A DNA stretch of 64,000 bases from Tessaracoccus palaemonis (GTDB taxonomy: Bacteria > Actinomycetota > Actinomycetes > Propionibacteriales > Propionibacteriaceae), in assembly GCF_019316905.1 (NCBI RefSeq), contig NZ_CP079216.1, positions 2,604,001-2,668,000 on the forward strand, given 5' to 3'. Positions 8,373-16,964 of the stretch are shown piece after piece; position 1 is the stretch's first letter; each line of letters begins with the position of its first letter. A model generated the notes under the pieces. That model did not search any database. It worked only from the letters and a program-made list of their open reading frames with translations, and was not told where the DNA came from. The translations under genes were made by a program, and so were the position numbers.

Positions 8373-9530
8373 TCAGGAACGCGCCGCGAGCGACACACCG
8401 AGCAGCATCGCCTCGAGGGCGAGCTGAGGGGCGACGTTGCCCTCGAGCGCGGTCCTCGCCTCCAGGATCGCATCGAGGGCCCGCACGGTCTGTTCGGGCG
8501 TCGACCGGTGCGCAACGGGCGCGATCTCGTCGGCGAGATCGGCGTTGACGAGCGCGACCTCGGGTGCCGTCTGCACCGCGAGGACGTCGCGGTAGTACCC
8601 GGTCAGCTCAGTGAGCACCCGGTCGAGAGCATCGCGCTGCAGCCGTTTCACCCGGAGCTTCTGCTGGTCCTCGAGGTCCTTCAGTGCCGCCTGCGCGCTG
8701 CGGACCCGGATACCGCGGGTGCCGACGCCGAGTGCCTCCTCCAGCGCGGAACGCTCCCGCGCGTCGACCTCGGCGGTGGCCTGCTGGGCCTCGTCAGCCG
8801 CCGACGACACCAGGTTCTCGGCCGCGTCGAGGCAGGCCGTGACCGAGGTGAGCCGCCCGGGCAGCGAGAGGATCTCACGACGGCGGATCCTCGCCTCGTC
8901 GTGGCGGGCGAGCATCCGGGCGCGTCCGATGTGCCCCTGGGCGGCCCGGGCCGCGTGCGCGGCCAGCGCGGGCGAGATCCCGTCGCGCTGGATCAGCAGC
9001 TCGGTGACCGCCTCGTCGCTCGGCGTCACGAGCCGCACGGTGCGGCAGCGTGACCGGATCGTCACGATGACGTCGTCGGCGCTCGGCGCACAGAGCAGCC
9101 ACACCGTGGCTGGTTCCGGCTCCTCAAGGCCCTTGAGCAGAGCGTCGGCGCCACGCTCGGTGATGCGGTCGGCGTCCTCGACGATGACGATCTGATAGCG
9201 GCCCTTGACGGGCACCATGTTCGCGCGGCCCACCAGCGCCCTGGTCTCGGCGACGCCGATCGAGAGCTGCTCCGTGCGCAGCAGCGTGACGTCGGGGTGC
9301 GCAGCCGAGAGCGAGGTCCGGCACTCCTCGCATTCGCCGCAGCCTCCGCGCGGGCACTGCAGGGCTGCGGCGAAGGCCTTGGCGGCGTTCGATCGCCCCG
9401 ACCCGGGCGGGCCGACGAACAGCCAGGCGTGGGTCATGGCGTGACGACGGCCGTCGACCGCGCGACGGAGCGTCTCCACCGCGCGGTCCTGACCGACAAG
9501 TTCCGAGAACACCTCACCCATGGTGCTCAT
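8373..9530 (-). CDS. holB: DNA polymerase III subunit delta'
   Basis: 385 aa AAA+ clamp-loader subunit. The P-loop region reads GPPGSGRSNAAKAFA, with Arg where active ATPases have Lys; delta' subunits usually do not hydrolyse ATP, so this fits. The zinc module CPRGGCGECEEC and the segment VEDADRITERGADALLKGLEEP are typical of HolB/DnaX relatives. It works with DnaX (encoded at 58.7 kb here) and HolA to load the beta clamp. It starts 7 bp after the TauE/SafE stop on the same strand, suggesting read-through from that gene. In other actinobacteria holB usually follows tmk. Confidence 0.9.
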   Translation of the reverse strand: MSTMGEVFSELVGQDRAVETLRRAVDGRRHAMTHAWLFVGPPGSGRSNAAKAFAAALQCPRGGCGECEECRTSLSAAHPDVTLLRTEQLSIGVAETRALVGRANMVPVKGRYQIVIVEDADRITERGADALLKGLEEPEPATVWLLCAPSADDVIVTIRSRCRTVRLVTPSDEAVTELLIQRDGISPALAAHAARAAQGHIGRARMLARHDEARIRRREILSLPGRLTSVTACLDAAENLVSSAADEAQQATAEVDARERSALEEALGVGTRGIRVRSAQAALKDLEDQQKLRVKRLQRDALDRVLTELTGYYRDVLAVQTAPEVALVNADLADEIAPVAHRSTPEQTVRALDAILEARTALEGNVAPQLALEAMLLGVSLAARS

Positions 9531-9537
9531 CCTGCCA

Positions 9538-10437
9538 TCAGGCGACGACAGCCTCCCCCTCGGCGGCAGCCTGCTGGGCGCGCTCGATGCGGTGGTTGCG
9601 CAGCGACCAGGCCAGCGCAGCCAGGCCCGCGGCGACGATGAAGAGGTAGATCGGCACGTGCGCCGCCGACGGAACGTCGAAGGCCTTCAGCAGTGAGCGC
9701 ACGTTGACCAGCACGATGGTCGATCCGGCAGCGGCGCCGAGCAGGCGGGGCGGCAGATGGCGCACGAGCCACGCGGCGATCGGGGCGGCGATGACGCCGC
9801 CGACGAGCAGTGCGATGGCCAGGCCGGGCACGATGGCCTCGCCGCCGAGTCCGATGAAGAAGCCGATGCTGGCCGCGATGGACACAAGGAACTCGCTCGC
9901 GTCGATGGTGCCGATCACCTTGCGGGGCTCCATGCGTCCGCTGGCCAGCAGCGCGGGCGTGCCGACCGGACCCCAGCCGCCACCGCCGGTGGCGTCGATG
10001 AACCCGGCGAAGGTGCCCAGCGGCGCGAGGAACTTCGTGGGCAGGCGCTCGCCCAGCCGCTTCGTGGAGATGTTGAAGAAGGTGAAGCGGATCAACACGT
10101 AGAGGCCGAGCGTCAGCAGGATCACGGCCATGATCGGGGCCGCCAGCTCGGTGCTGATGTTCGAGAGGACGGATGCGCCGAGGAAGGCGCCGATGGCGCC
10201 GGGGACGCCGATGCGGGCGACGACCTTCCAGTCGACGTTGCCGAACCGGTGGTGCGAGACACCCGACGCGAGGGTTGTCCCGATCTCCGCGAGATGGACT
10301 GTGGCGGATGCCATGGCGGGGTTGGTGCCGATCGCCAGCAGCAGGGTGGTGGACGTGACGCCGTAGGCCATGCCGAGCGAGCCGTCGACGAGTTGCGCGG
10401 CCAGCCCGACGAGGGCGATGAGGATGAGTCTGAACAT
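9538..10437 (-). CDS. TauE/SafE-family sulfite/sulfonate exporter
   Basis: 299 aa integral membrane protein with about eight hydrophobic segments and the internal duplication typical of TauE/SafE. It starts with ILIALVGLAAQLVDGSLGMAYGVTST; the second half has FAGFIDATGGGGWGPVGTP, the matching repeat motif. Family members export sulfite, sulfoacetate or other small organosulfur anions. A short leader peptide gene of the type found before actinobacterial sulfur genes lies just upstream, supporting sulfur-linked regulation. A GGAG ribosome site precedes the ATG. Confidence 0.9.
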   Translation of the reverse strand: MFRLILIALVGLAAQLVDGSLGMAYGVTSTTLLLAIGTNPAMASATVHLAEIGTTLASGVSHHRFGNVDWKVVARIGVPGAIGAFLGASVLSNISTELAAPIMAVILLTLGLYVLIRFTFFNISTKRLGERLPTKFLAPLGTFAGFIDATGGGGWGPVGTPALLASGRMEPRKVIGTIDASEFLVSIAASIGFFIGLGGEAIVPGLAIALLVGGVIAAPIAAWLVRHLPPRLLGAAAGSTIVLVNVRSLLKAFDVPSAAHVPIYLFIVAAGLAALAWSLRNHRIERAQQAAAEGEAVVA

Positions 10438-10473
10438 GGTGGGCTCCTGGGTGTGGCTGACGGATGGGTGACG

Positions 10474-10542
10474 TCAGCGCAGACACAGGGCACTCGCGAC
10501 GCGCCGGAAGTCGATGGGACGACGTGCGGTGAACATCGGCAT
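10474..10542 (-). CDS. Sulfur-gene leader peptide (22 aa) upstream of tauE-like gene
   Basis: The 69-nt ORF encodes MPMFTARRPIDFRRVASALC plus LR. A strong GGAGAGGAG site lies about 8 nt before the ATG. Its stop is 36 nt before the exporter start. The pattern ARR-x-(V/I)D-x-x-RVAS-x-LC matches the 'putative leader peptide' annotated before cysteine, sulfate and sulfonate genes in many actinobacteria, where a C-terminal Cys is thought to sense cysteine supply through ribosome stalling. Here the single Cys is residue 20. The role is inferred from this family resemblance and from its place before a TauE/SafE gene. Confidence 0.75.
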   Translation of the reverse strand: MPMFTARRPIDFRRVASALCLR

Positions 10543-10653
10543 GTCGCTCACTCCTCTCCGGCCGTGCGGTTCTGGAGGAGTCAAGCACGGGTGGCGCGGC
10601 AGGAGGAAGCGTCCCGATTCGTTTTCGCCCACCGAGGAATCAGGAATGAAAGC

Positions 10654-10680
10654 GCCCCTCCCCCGATGCGGGGAAGGGGC
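10654..10680 (-). terminator. Terminator after tmk
   Basis: A GC-rich stem, GCCCCTCCCC with GGGAAGGGGC and a 6-7 nt loop containing GATGC, lies just past the tmk stop on the minus strand. It is followed on that strand by TTTCATTCCT. It probably ends the topA-CHAD-tmk transcript. Confidence 0.65.
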
Positions 10681-10694
10681 TGATCAGAGCCGGT

Positions 10695-11306
10695 TCAGGG
10701 CAGCATCGGCAGCAGCCGGTCCCGGATCGCGGCGGCGATCTCCTCGCGGGTCCCGCGGGCGTTCAGGACGAGGTACCGGGCGGGCTCGGCGGCCGCGAGA
10801 TCGAGGAAGAACTGCCGGGCCCGACGGTGCACGTCCAGGCCGGCGCTCTCCAGCCGGTCCTTGTCCTTGATCGTCGCCACCGCGTCCCCCGGATCCGCGT
10901 CGAGCAGGATGGTCAGGTCGGGGCGCAGGTCACCGACGGCCCACCACGCGATGCGGGCGACCTCGTCCTGGCCGAGCGCCCGCCCGGCCCCCTGGTACGC
11001 GACCATCGAGTCGACGTAGCGGTCGCAGACCACGACCTGCCCTGCCTCCAGTGCCGGCGAGACGAGCTCGTATACGTGTTGGGCCTTGTCGGCGGCGTAC
11101 ATGAGCGCCTCAGCCCGGGGGGACACGTCGCCGAAGCTGGGATCGAGCACGAGGCGGCGCAGTTCGGCCCCCACCTCGGTGCCGCCGGGCTGACGGGTCA
11201 CGACGTGCGGCACGCTGCGCTCGGCGAGCCATGTCCCAAGGAGCGCCACCTGGGTGGTCTTCCCGACCGAGTCTCCGCCTTCGAACACCACAAACAGTCC
11301 GGTCAC
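10695..11306 (-). CDS. tmk: Thymidylate kinase
   Basis: 203 aa from GTG 11306, which overlaps the upstream stop by 4 nt (GTGA). A longer reading to 11618 would overlap the CHAD gene by 316 bp and is rejected. Family motifs are the P-loop FEGGDSVGKTTQVALL, the DRYVDSMVAYQGAGR segment and the lid region DKDRLESAG. The enzyme phosphorylates dTMP to dTDP. It is translationally coupled to the CYTH-CHAD gene and lies two genes after topA, a DNA-metabolism cluster. Confidence 0.93.
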   Translation of the reverse strand: MTGLFVVFEGGDSVGKTTQVALLGTWLAERSVPHVVTRQPGGTEVGAELRRLVLDPSFGDVSPRAEALMYAADKAQHVYELVSPALEAGQVVVCDRYVDSMVAYQGAGRALGQDEVARIAWWAVGDLRPDLTILLDADPGDAVATIKDKDRLESAGLDVHRRARQFFLDLAAAEPARYLVLNARGTREEIAAAIRDRLLPMLP

Positions 11307-12679
11307 CGGTTCCTCGCCTTCCGCAGCTGCTTGCGCGCCACCTCGACCCGCGAGGGCCACTGGTCGATGAATGTCTGCCGGCGGTGCGCCACGGCGCTGC
11401 GCGCGCGTTCGGTGTCGACCCCCAGCTGGTACGCCTGCCTGGCCGACAGCCCGTCGAGCTCGGGTTCGCCGCGGAAGGGGCCGAGGGCGCAGTCCCGCAG
11501 CTCGTCGATGATGACGTCGAGGAGCCCCCGAAGCCTGCGGAGCTCCTTGCCGAACAGCGGCGACGCCACCGCGGCCACCACCTCCAGCTGCTCGGCGGCA
11601 CGCAGCGCGGCCTGCCACTGCTCGTCGGGCGCATCAACCGTGAGCGCGAGGCACCGGTCCCCGAGGATGGACGCACCCTGATCGGCCGGCTGGAAGAGCA
11701 TCTGCGCGGCGTGCCGCTGCGACAGGTCGCCGAGCCGCGGCGCGGGCACGGCCCCGACGAGCGCGTCGAGCACGGCCAGCGTCGGCGGATCGATCTCGGT
11801 CTGTGTCGAGAACGGCAGGCCGACGAGCAGCTTCTCGACGGACTCGCGCCAGCTCGGGTCGAGGACGGAGGCGAGGCCACGCAGGTCGCGGCCGAAGGCC
11901 CAGAGCCGGTCGTTGACCTGGCTGAGGTCGTCTCCGCCGGCGGCGCGCCGGTCGAGGTCGGCGGTGACGATCGCGTGCAGGTGCCGGCAGAAGACGGCAC
12001 TGACGAACTCCTCGAGGGTGTCGTCGCGGGTCGTGTCGCGCACGGGAGGGAAGTTCGTGAGCCCCGTCGCGGGAGCGCCGAGGCGGCGCTGCAGCGACGG
12101 GAACGCGTCGACCTCGGTGGCGTTGATGCGGTCGGCTGCGGCGAGCAGGAACCGGCGTTGGTCTCCCGTCAGGCCCTTGGTGGGGGTGATGGTGACCTCG
12201 CGGTACCTCGCGGTCGTCATGGAGTCGCGGCGGACCCTGACCTTCTCGTCCCGCACGTGCGCAATGCCGCTCCCGTCGACGCCGCGCAGCGTCCACTCGT
12301 CGCGGACGCAGTGCAGACCGGCGAGCGGGCCGATGATCTGGTGGCGGATCAGCGGCCGCAGCAGCTGCGCGAACACCGGGGGCAGGTCGCCGTCGGCACC
12401 GAGCGGTTCGATCTGCCGGGCAGGCAGGTGCGGGCGCCAGCGGGCAGCGGACAGGAACCACTGCCCGATGCCGCCGACGACGCGGTGCGCCACGATCACG
12501 CCGTCGCGCAGGAGCCTGCCGTCGGGTGCATCGAGGACCGTGACCTCCAGCTCGTAACTGGCCGAGGGGCGCCTCAGCAACCGCGCGATGCCGACGTCGA
12601 GGCTGGTCAGCTCGGGAGGCGGTGCGGTGTAGGGAACCTCGAGCCTGATCGGCGCGAGCTTCCTGCCCTTCGTGCCCAT
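11303..12679 (-). CDS. CYTH-CHAD domain protein (degenerate CHAD)
   Basis: 458 aa. The N-terminal ~200 residues resemble a CYTH (triphosphate tunnel) domain: a substrate strand DEWTLRGVDGSGIAHVRDEKVRV is followed by YREVTITP, where the family has a REVEIEL-type strand. The C-terminal ~240 residues look like a helical CHAD domain, but the usual basic His/Arg helix is weak (LSQVNDRLWAFGRDLRGL). CYTH-CHAD proteins bind polyphosphate or hydrolyse triphosphates; activity here is unproven. The gene sits 8 bp after topA and overlaps tmk by 4 nt, so it is expressed with both. It lacks cysteine-rich or membrane segments. Confidence 0.65.
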   Translation of the reverse strand: MGTKGRKLAPIRLEVPYTAPPPELTSLDVGIARLLRRPSASYELEVTVLDAPDGRLLRDGVIVAHRVVGGIGQWFLSAARWRPHLPARQIEPLGADGDLPPVFAQLLRPLIRHQIIGPLAGLHCVRDEWTLRGVDGSGIAHVRDEKVRVRRDSMTTARYREVTITPTKGLTGDQRRFLLAAADRINATEVDAFPSLQRRLGAPATGLTNFPPVRDTTRDDTLEEFVSAVFCRHLHAIVTADLDRRAAGGDDLSQVNDRLWAFGRDLRGLASVLDPSWRESVEKLLVGLPFSTQTEIDPPTLAVLDALVGAVPAPRLGDLSQRHAAQMLFQPADQGASILGDRCLALTVDAPDEQWQAALRAAEQLEVVAAVASPLFGKELRRLRGLLDVIIDELRDCALGPFRGEPELDGLSARQAYQLGVDTERARSAVAHRRQTFIDQWPSRVEVARKQLRKARNR

Positions 12680-12687
12680 GCGGGCCG

Positions 12688-15366
12688 CTACTTCTTCGCG
12701 GCGGTGCCGGTGGGGTTCTTGGCGGCCGGCTTCCTGGCCGTCGTCGCCTTCTTGGCGGGAGCCTTGCGGGTGGTGCGCTTGGGTGCGGGCCCCTTGGCGC
12801 GCTTCTCGGCGAGCAGCTCGAAGGCCCGCTCGGGCGCGACGGTCGCGGGGTCGTCATCGCGGCGCAGCGTCGCGTTCGTCTCCCCGTCGGTGACGTAGGG
12901 CCCGAAGCGGCCGGACTTCAGCACGACCGGCTTCCCGGAGACGGGGTCGGGGCCGAACTCCTTCAGCGGCGCGGCGGCCGCCGCCCTGCCGCGCGTCTTG
13001 GGCTGCGCGTAGATGGCCAGTGCCTCGTCCAGCGAGATGTCGAAGATCTGGTCCTCGCTCGTCAGCGAGCGCGAGTCCGTGCCGCGCTTGAGGTACGGCC
13101 CGTAGCGGCCGTTCTGCGCGGTGATCTCGTTGCCCTCGGGATCGGCGCCGACGACGCGCGGGAGCGACATGAGCTTCAGCGCGGTCGGCAGGTCGACCGA
13201 GTCGAGCGACATGGACTTGAACAGCGAGGCCGTGCGGGGCTTGGCCGACTTCGGGGCGTCGTCGGGCAGCACCTCGGTGACATAGGGGCCGAAGCGTCCG
13301 TTCTTCGCGACGATCATGTTCCCGGAGGCCTCGTCGACGCCGAGCTGGTGCTCCTCGTCGAGCGGCTTGCTGAGGAGCTCCTCGGCGAGCTCGACGGTGA
13401 GCGCGTCGGGGGGGAGGTCCTCCGGCACGTTGGCACGGCGGCCGTCGGAGGCCTCGACGTAGGTGCCGTAGCGGCCGACGCGCACGTCGATCCCGGAGTC
13501 CCCCAGCGGGAAGGTGGACAGCGCGCGTGCGTCGATGTCACCCAGCTCGGTGACGAGCTTCTCGAGCCCGAGGTGGGCGTCGCCGCCGCCGAAGTAGAAG
13601 TCGGTCAGCACGCTGAGTCGCTTGGCCTTGCCTGCCGCGATCTCGTCGAGCTGCTCCTCGAGCTGGGCCGTGAAGGCGTAGTCGACCAGGTCCGGGAAGT
13701 GGTCCTCGAGCAGCCTGGTGACCGCGAACGCGAGCCACGTCGGCACGAGGGCGGAGCCCTTCTTGAACACGTAGTCGCGGGCGGTGATGGTGCGGATGAT
13801 CGACGCGTAGGTCGACGGGCGGCCGATCTCGAGTTCCTCGAGTTTCGCGACGAGCGACGGCTCGGTGTAGCGCGCCGGGGGCCGGGTCTCGTGACCGGCC
13901 GGCTCGACGGACGCGGCGGCCAGCCCCTGGCCCTCGTCCAGGATGGGGAGGCGCGTCTGCGCGTCGTCGGTGGCGGAGTCGTCGTCGGTGCCGGCGACGT
14001 AGGCCTTCAGGAAGCCGGGGAACGTGATGGTGCGGCCGGAGGCGACGAGCTTCGCCGACGAGGCCTCGCCGGCGGGCAGCTGGGTCGCGACGAAGGCCGC
14101 CTCGATGCCCACAGAGACGGACTCGCCGCGGGCGTCGGCCATCTGCGAGGCGAGCGTGCGCCGCCAGATCAGCTGGTAGAGGCGGAATGCGTCGCCGGCC
14201 AGGCCTGTCGCGTCGGGATGCTGGAAGGTGTCGCCTGCGGGGCGGATGGCCTCATGGGCCTCCTGCGCGTTCTTGACCTTCGACGTGTAGACGCGCGGCT
14301 TCGCGGGGAGGAAGCGCTCGCCGAAGAGCTCGGCGACCTGCCTGCGGGCCGCGGAGATCGCCTGCGTGGACAGCGTCACCGAGTCGGTTCGCATGTAGGT
14401 GATGAAGCCCTTTTCGTAGAGCTCCTGGGCCACTGACATGGCGCGCTGCGAGGAGAAGCCGAGCTTGCGGCCGGCCTCCTGCTGCATCGTGGTGGTGCGG
14501 AACGGCTCGTAGGGACGGCGTGTGTAGGGCTTCGACTCCACCGAGCCGACCCTCAGCGTGGCGGCACGCAGCGCCTCGGCGAGCGCCTTGGCCGCGGCCT
14601 CGTCGAGCACGAGCGCGTCGCTGCCGGTCAGCTGACCCGCGGCGTCGAAGTCACGGCCCTGGGCGACGCGGGTGCCCTCCACCTCGGCGAGGCGTGCGGG
14701 AAAGTTGCGGGGGTCGCAGTCAGGGCCGGCGTCGAGCGTGACGTCCAGGTCCCAGTAGGAGGCGGGGACGAAGGCGATGCGCTCGCGTTCCTTGTCGACG
14801 ACGAGCCGGGTCGCCACGGACTGCACGCGCCCGGCGGACAGCCGGGGCATGACCTTCTTCCACAGCACCGGGGAGACCTCGTAGCCGTAGAGCCGGTCGA
14901 GGATGCGGCGGGTCTCCTGCGCGTCGACGAGGTCGACGTCGAGCTCGCGGGGGTTCCGGACGGCCTCCTCGATCGCGGGCTTGGTGATTTCGTGGAACAC
15001 CATCCGCTTGACCGGAACCTTGGGCTTGAGCTCCTCCATCAGGTGCCACGCGATGGCCTCGCCTTCGCGGTCACCATCGGTGGCGAGCAGGAGCTCGTCG
15101 ACCTCCTTGAGCTTGGCCTTCAGGTCCTTGATGGTGGACTTCTTGTCGGCGGACACCACGTAGATCGGCTGGAAGTCGTCGGAGACGTTGACGCCGGTGC
15201 GGGCCCACTTCTCGCCCTTGTACTTGGCTGGCACCTCGGACGCCGATGTCGGCAGGTCACGGACGTGCCCACGGCTGGACTCGACGATGTAGTCGCGACC
15301 GAGGTAGCCGGCGATCTTGGTCGCCTTGGTCGGCGACTCCACGATCACGAGACGCTTCGAAGCCAT
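12688..15366 (-). CDS. topA: DNA topoisomerase I
   Basis: 892 aa type IA topoisomerase that relaxes negative supercoils. The start is set at ATG 15366 so the protein begins MASKRLVIVESPTKATKI; the upstream 13 codons lack family similarity. The Toprim domain is at the N-terminus and the catalytic Tyr lies in KGFITYMRTDSVTLS. Three C-terminal repeats around NGRFGPYV, NGRYGPYL and SGRFGPYV are the actinobacterial topo C-terminal modules, which lack zinc fingers. The last ~40 residues are Lys/Ala/Pro-rich, a basic DNA-binding tail as in mycobacterial TopA. Confidence 0.96.
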   Translation of the reverse strand: MASKRLVIVESPTKATKIAGYLGRDYIVESSRGHVRDLPTSASEVPAKYKGEKWARTGVNVSDDFQPIYVVSADKKSTIKDLKAKLKEVDELLLATDGDREGEAIAWHLMEELKPKVPVKRMVFHEITKPAIEEAVRNPRELDVDLVDAQETRRILDRLYGYEVSPVLWKKVMPRLSAGRVQSVATRLVVDKERERIAFVPASYWDLDVTLDAGPDCDPRNFPARLAEVEGTRVAQGRDFDAAGQLTGSDALVLDEAAAKALAEALRAATLRVGSVESKPYTRRPYEPFRTTTMQQEAGRKLGFSSQRAMSVAQELYEKGFITYMRTDSVTLSTQAISAARRQVAELFGERFLPAKPRVYTSKVKNAQEAHEAIRPAGDTFQHPDATGLAGDAFRLYQLIWRRTLASQMADARGESVSVGIEAAFVATQLPAGEASSAKLVASGRTITFPGFLKAYVAGTDDDSATDDAQTRLPILDEGQGLAAASVEPAGHETRPPARYTEPSLVAKLEELEIGRPSTYASIIRTITARDYVFKKGSALVPTWLAFAVTRLLEDHFPDLVDYAFTAQLEEQLDEIAAGKAKRLSVLTDFYFGGGDAHLGLEKLVTELGDIDARALSTFPLGDSGIDVRVGRYGTYVEASDGRRANVPEDLPPDALTVELAEELLSKPLDEEHQLGVDEASGNMIVAKNGRFGPYVTEVLPDDAPKSAKPRTASLFKSMSLDSVDLPTALKLMSLPRVVGADPEGNEITAQNGRYGPYLKRGTDSRSLTSEDQIFDISLDEALAIYAQPKTRGRAAAAAPLKEFGPDPVSGKPVVLKSGRFGPYVTDGETNATLRRDDDPATVAPERAFELLAEKRAKGPAPKRTTRKAPAKKATTARKPAAKNPTGTAAKK

Positions 15367-15442
15367 CAGTTGGTGCCCTTCCGGGGTGAGAGACTCACGA
15401 CACAATAGCCTGACGTGTCAATCGCCCCCGGGGGCCACCGGG

Positions 15443-16930
15443 TCAGTCGATGACGAGCAGCTGGTCGAGGAGCGCTTCGCGGACCTCGGGCAGCACCTGC
15501 GCGGCGAGCTCGGACCCGTCGACCTCGAGCACCTGCGCCACCGCCGCGAGCACCTGGCCGAGCGTGAGGTCGCCGTCGAGCGCGCCGAGGACCGCGGCCA
15601 GCGCAGTGTCGGCCTTGATCGCCCGGAGCAGGCCGACCCGCTGCCGGAAGACCACGTAGCGAGGATCGGCGGCGCCGGGGTCGCCGAGTGTCTCCTGCTC
15701 GACGTCGACCAGCCTCGGCCTGGCGGCCAGCAGTGCGGCGGTCGGCAGCCGGGACGCGTCGACCGCGGCGGCGTGGCGAGCGAACACCCCGCCCACCGGC
15801 TGGGCGACGGCGTGCGGCCAGCTCTCGAACCGGCGGTGCGGCACGGTGCGGCCCGCGCGGGTGATGAGGATCCATCCCATGCCGACCGAGGTGATGCCGA
15901 GCCCGTCGAAGTAGGCGAGCCATTCGTCGTAGGCGGCCCGCCAGCCGGGGCGGCCGCCGAGGCCGGCATCTGTAAGCCACATCTCGATGTAGGCGAACAC
16001 ATCGAGCCTCTCCCGCTCGACGACCCATGCGTCGCAGCCGTCGGGGACCCAGCCGGCGAGGCGCTCCTCCCACGGCTCGCCCTCGAGGATCGCCCAGTTG
16101 GTCAGCAGCTGCAGGGAGCCACCCTCGAACAGATGATCGGCTGCGCCCCTGACGAGGGTCTCCACGAGCGAGTCGCCGACGAAGTTCGTCTCCCGATAGG
16201 CGAGTCTGTCCTCGTCGTCGCCGGGCGGGCTCATCACGAAGGGCGGGTTGGACACGATGAGATCGAAGCGCTCCCCCGCCACGGGCTCGTACAGCGACCC
16301 GGACCGCAACTCGACGCGGGTGCCGCTGAGCGCCGAGCTGAGCGCAGCGAGCTCGAGGGCCCGCGGGTTGACGTCGGTCGCGACGACGCGCCGCGCGTGC
16401 CGGGCGAGGTGCAGCGACTGGACCCCGCAGCCGGTGCCCAGATCGAGCGCCGAGGTGACCGGGGTGCGCATGGTCAGCTGGGCCAACGACGTCGAGGCCG
16501 GCGAGACGCCGAGCACGTAGTCGGGCCGGGTGGGTTCGACGACGGTGTCGAGGCCGGGCGTGAGGTCGGCGACAACCCAGCCGCTGGCCCCGTCGTCGGG
16601 CGACCCGTAGGGGCGCAGGTCGACGGCGGCACGCACGAGGTCGTCCTCCGCGGCAAGGTAGCCGGCCGCGAGCAGGGCGTCCACGTCGAGCTCGCCCGCG
16701 AGGTCGGCGGCGGGGACGGGCTGCTGGAGCAGGAAGACCCGGATGAGGGTGGCCAGCGGGTCCGTCGCGTCGCCGAGCGCGACGTCGGCGGGCACGGTGC
16801 AGTTGCGGCCGAGGCCGTCCTGACCACTGGTGCCGATCCGGTCGAGGACCTCGTCCACGACGTACCCGGCGGCGGTGAGGTCGGCGCGCAGGCGGGTGGT
16901 GTCCACCGCGGGTCCATGGTCAGCAGACAT
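15443..16930 (-). CDS. HemK-like class I SAM methyltransferase
   Basis: 495 aa. The SAM-binding strand ALDLGTGCGVQSLHLARHA (near residue 165) and the NPPF motif IVSNPPFVMSPPGDDEDR identify an N-type methyltransferase related to HemK/PrmC and RlmG. The N-terminal ~150 residues form a winged-helix-like region (DVALGDATDPLATLIRVFLLQQPV), and a C-terminal all-alpha domain follows. This architecture is common beside topA in actinobacteria. The target is unknown. It is 76 bp upstream of topA on the same strand. Confidence 0.8.
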   Translation of the reverse strand: MSADHGPAVDTTRLRADLTAAGYVVDEVLDRIGTSGQDGLGRNCTVPADVALGDATDPLATLIRVFLLQQPVPAADLAGELDVDALLAAGYLAAEDDLVRAAVDLRPYGSPDDGASGWVVADLTPGLDTVVEPTRPDYVLGVSPASTSLAQLTMRTPVTSALDLGTGCGVQSLHLARHARRVVATDVNPRALELAALSSALSGTRVELRSGSLYEPVAGERFDLIVSNPPFVMSPPGDDEDRLAYRETNFVGDSLVETLVRGAADHLFEGGSLQLLTNWAILEGEPWEERLAGWVPDGCDAWVVERERLDVFAYIEMWLTDAGLGGRPGWRAAYDEWLAYFDGLGITSVGMGWILITRAGRTVPHRRFESWPHAVAQPVGGVFARHAAAVDASRLPTAALLAARPRLVDVEQETLGDPGAADPRYVVFRQRVGLLRAIKADTALAAVLGALDGDLTLGQVLAAVAQVLEVDGSELAAQVLPEVREALLDQLLVID

Positions 16931-16964
16931 GAGGGTCAGCCTATCCCGCCTGCGCGCCCGTCAC

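Noticed and set aside
6681-9053. 790-aa plus-strand ORF across three genes
   Set aside because: It runs antisense to the hydrolase, EPEP protein and holB and has repetitive, non-protein-like composition; it is a high-GC shadow frame.
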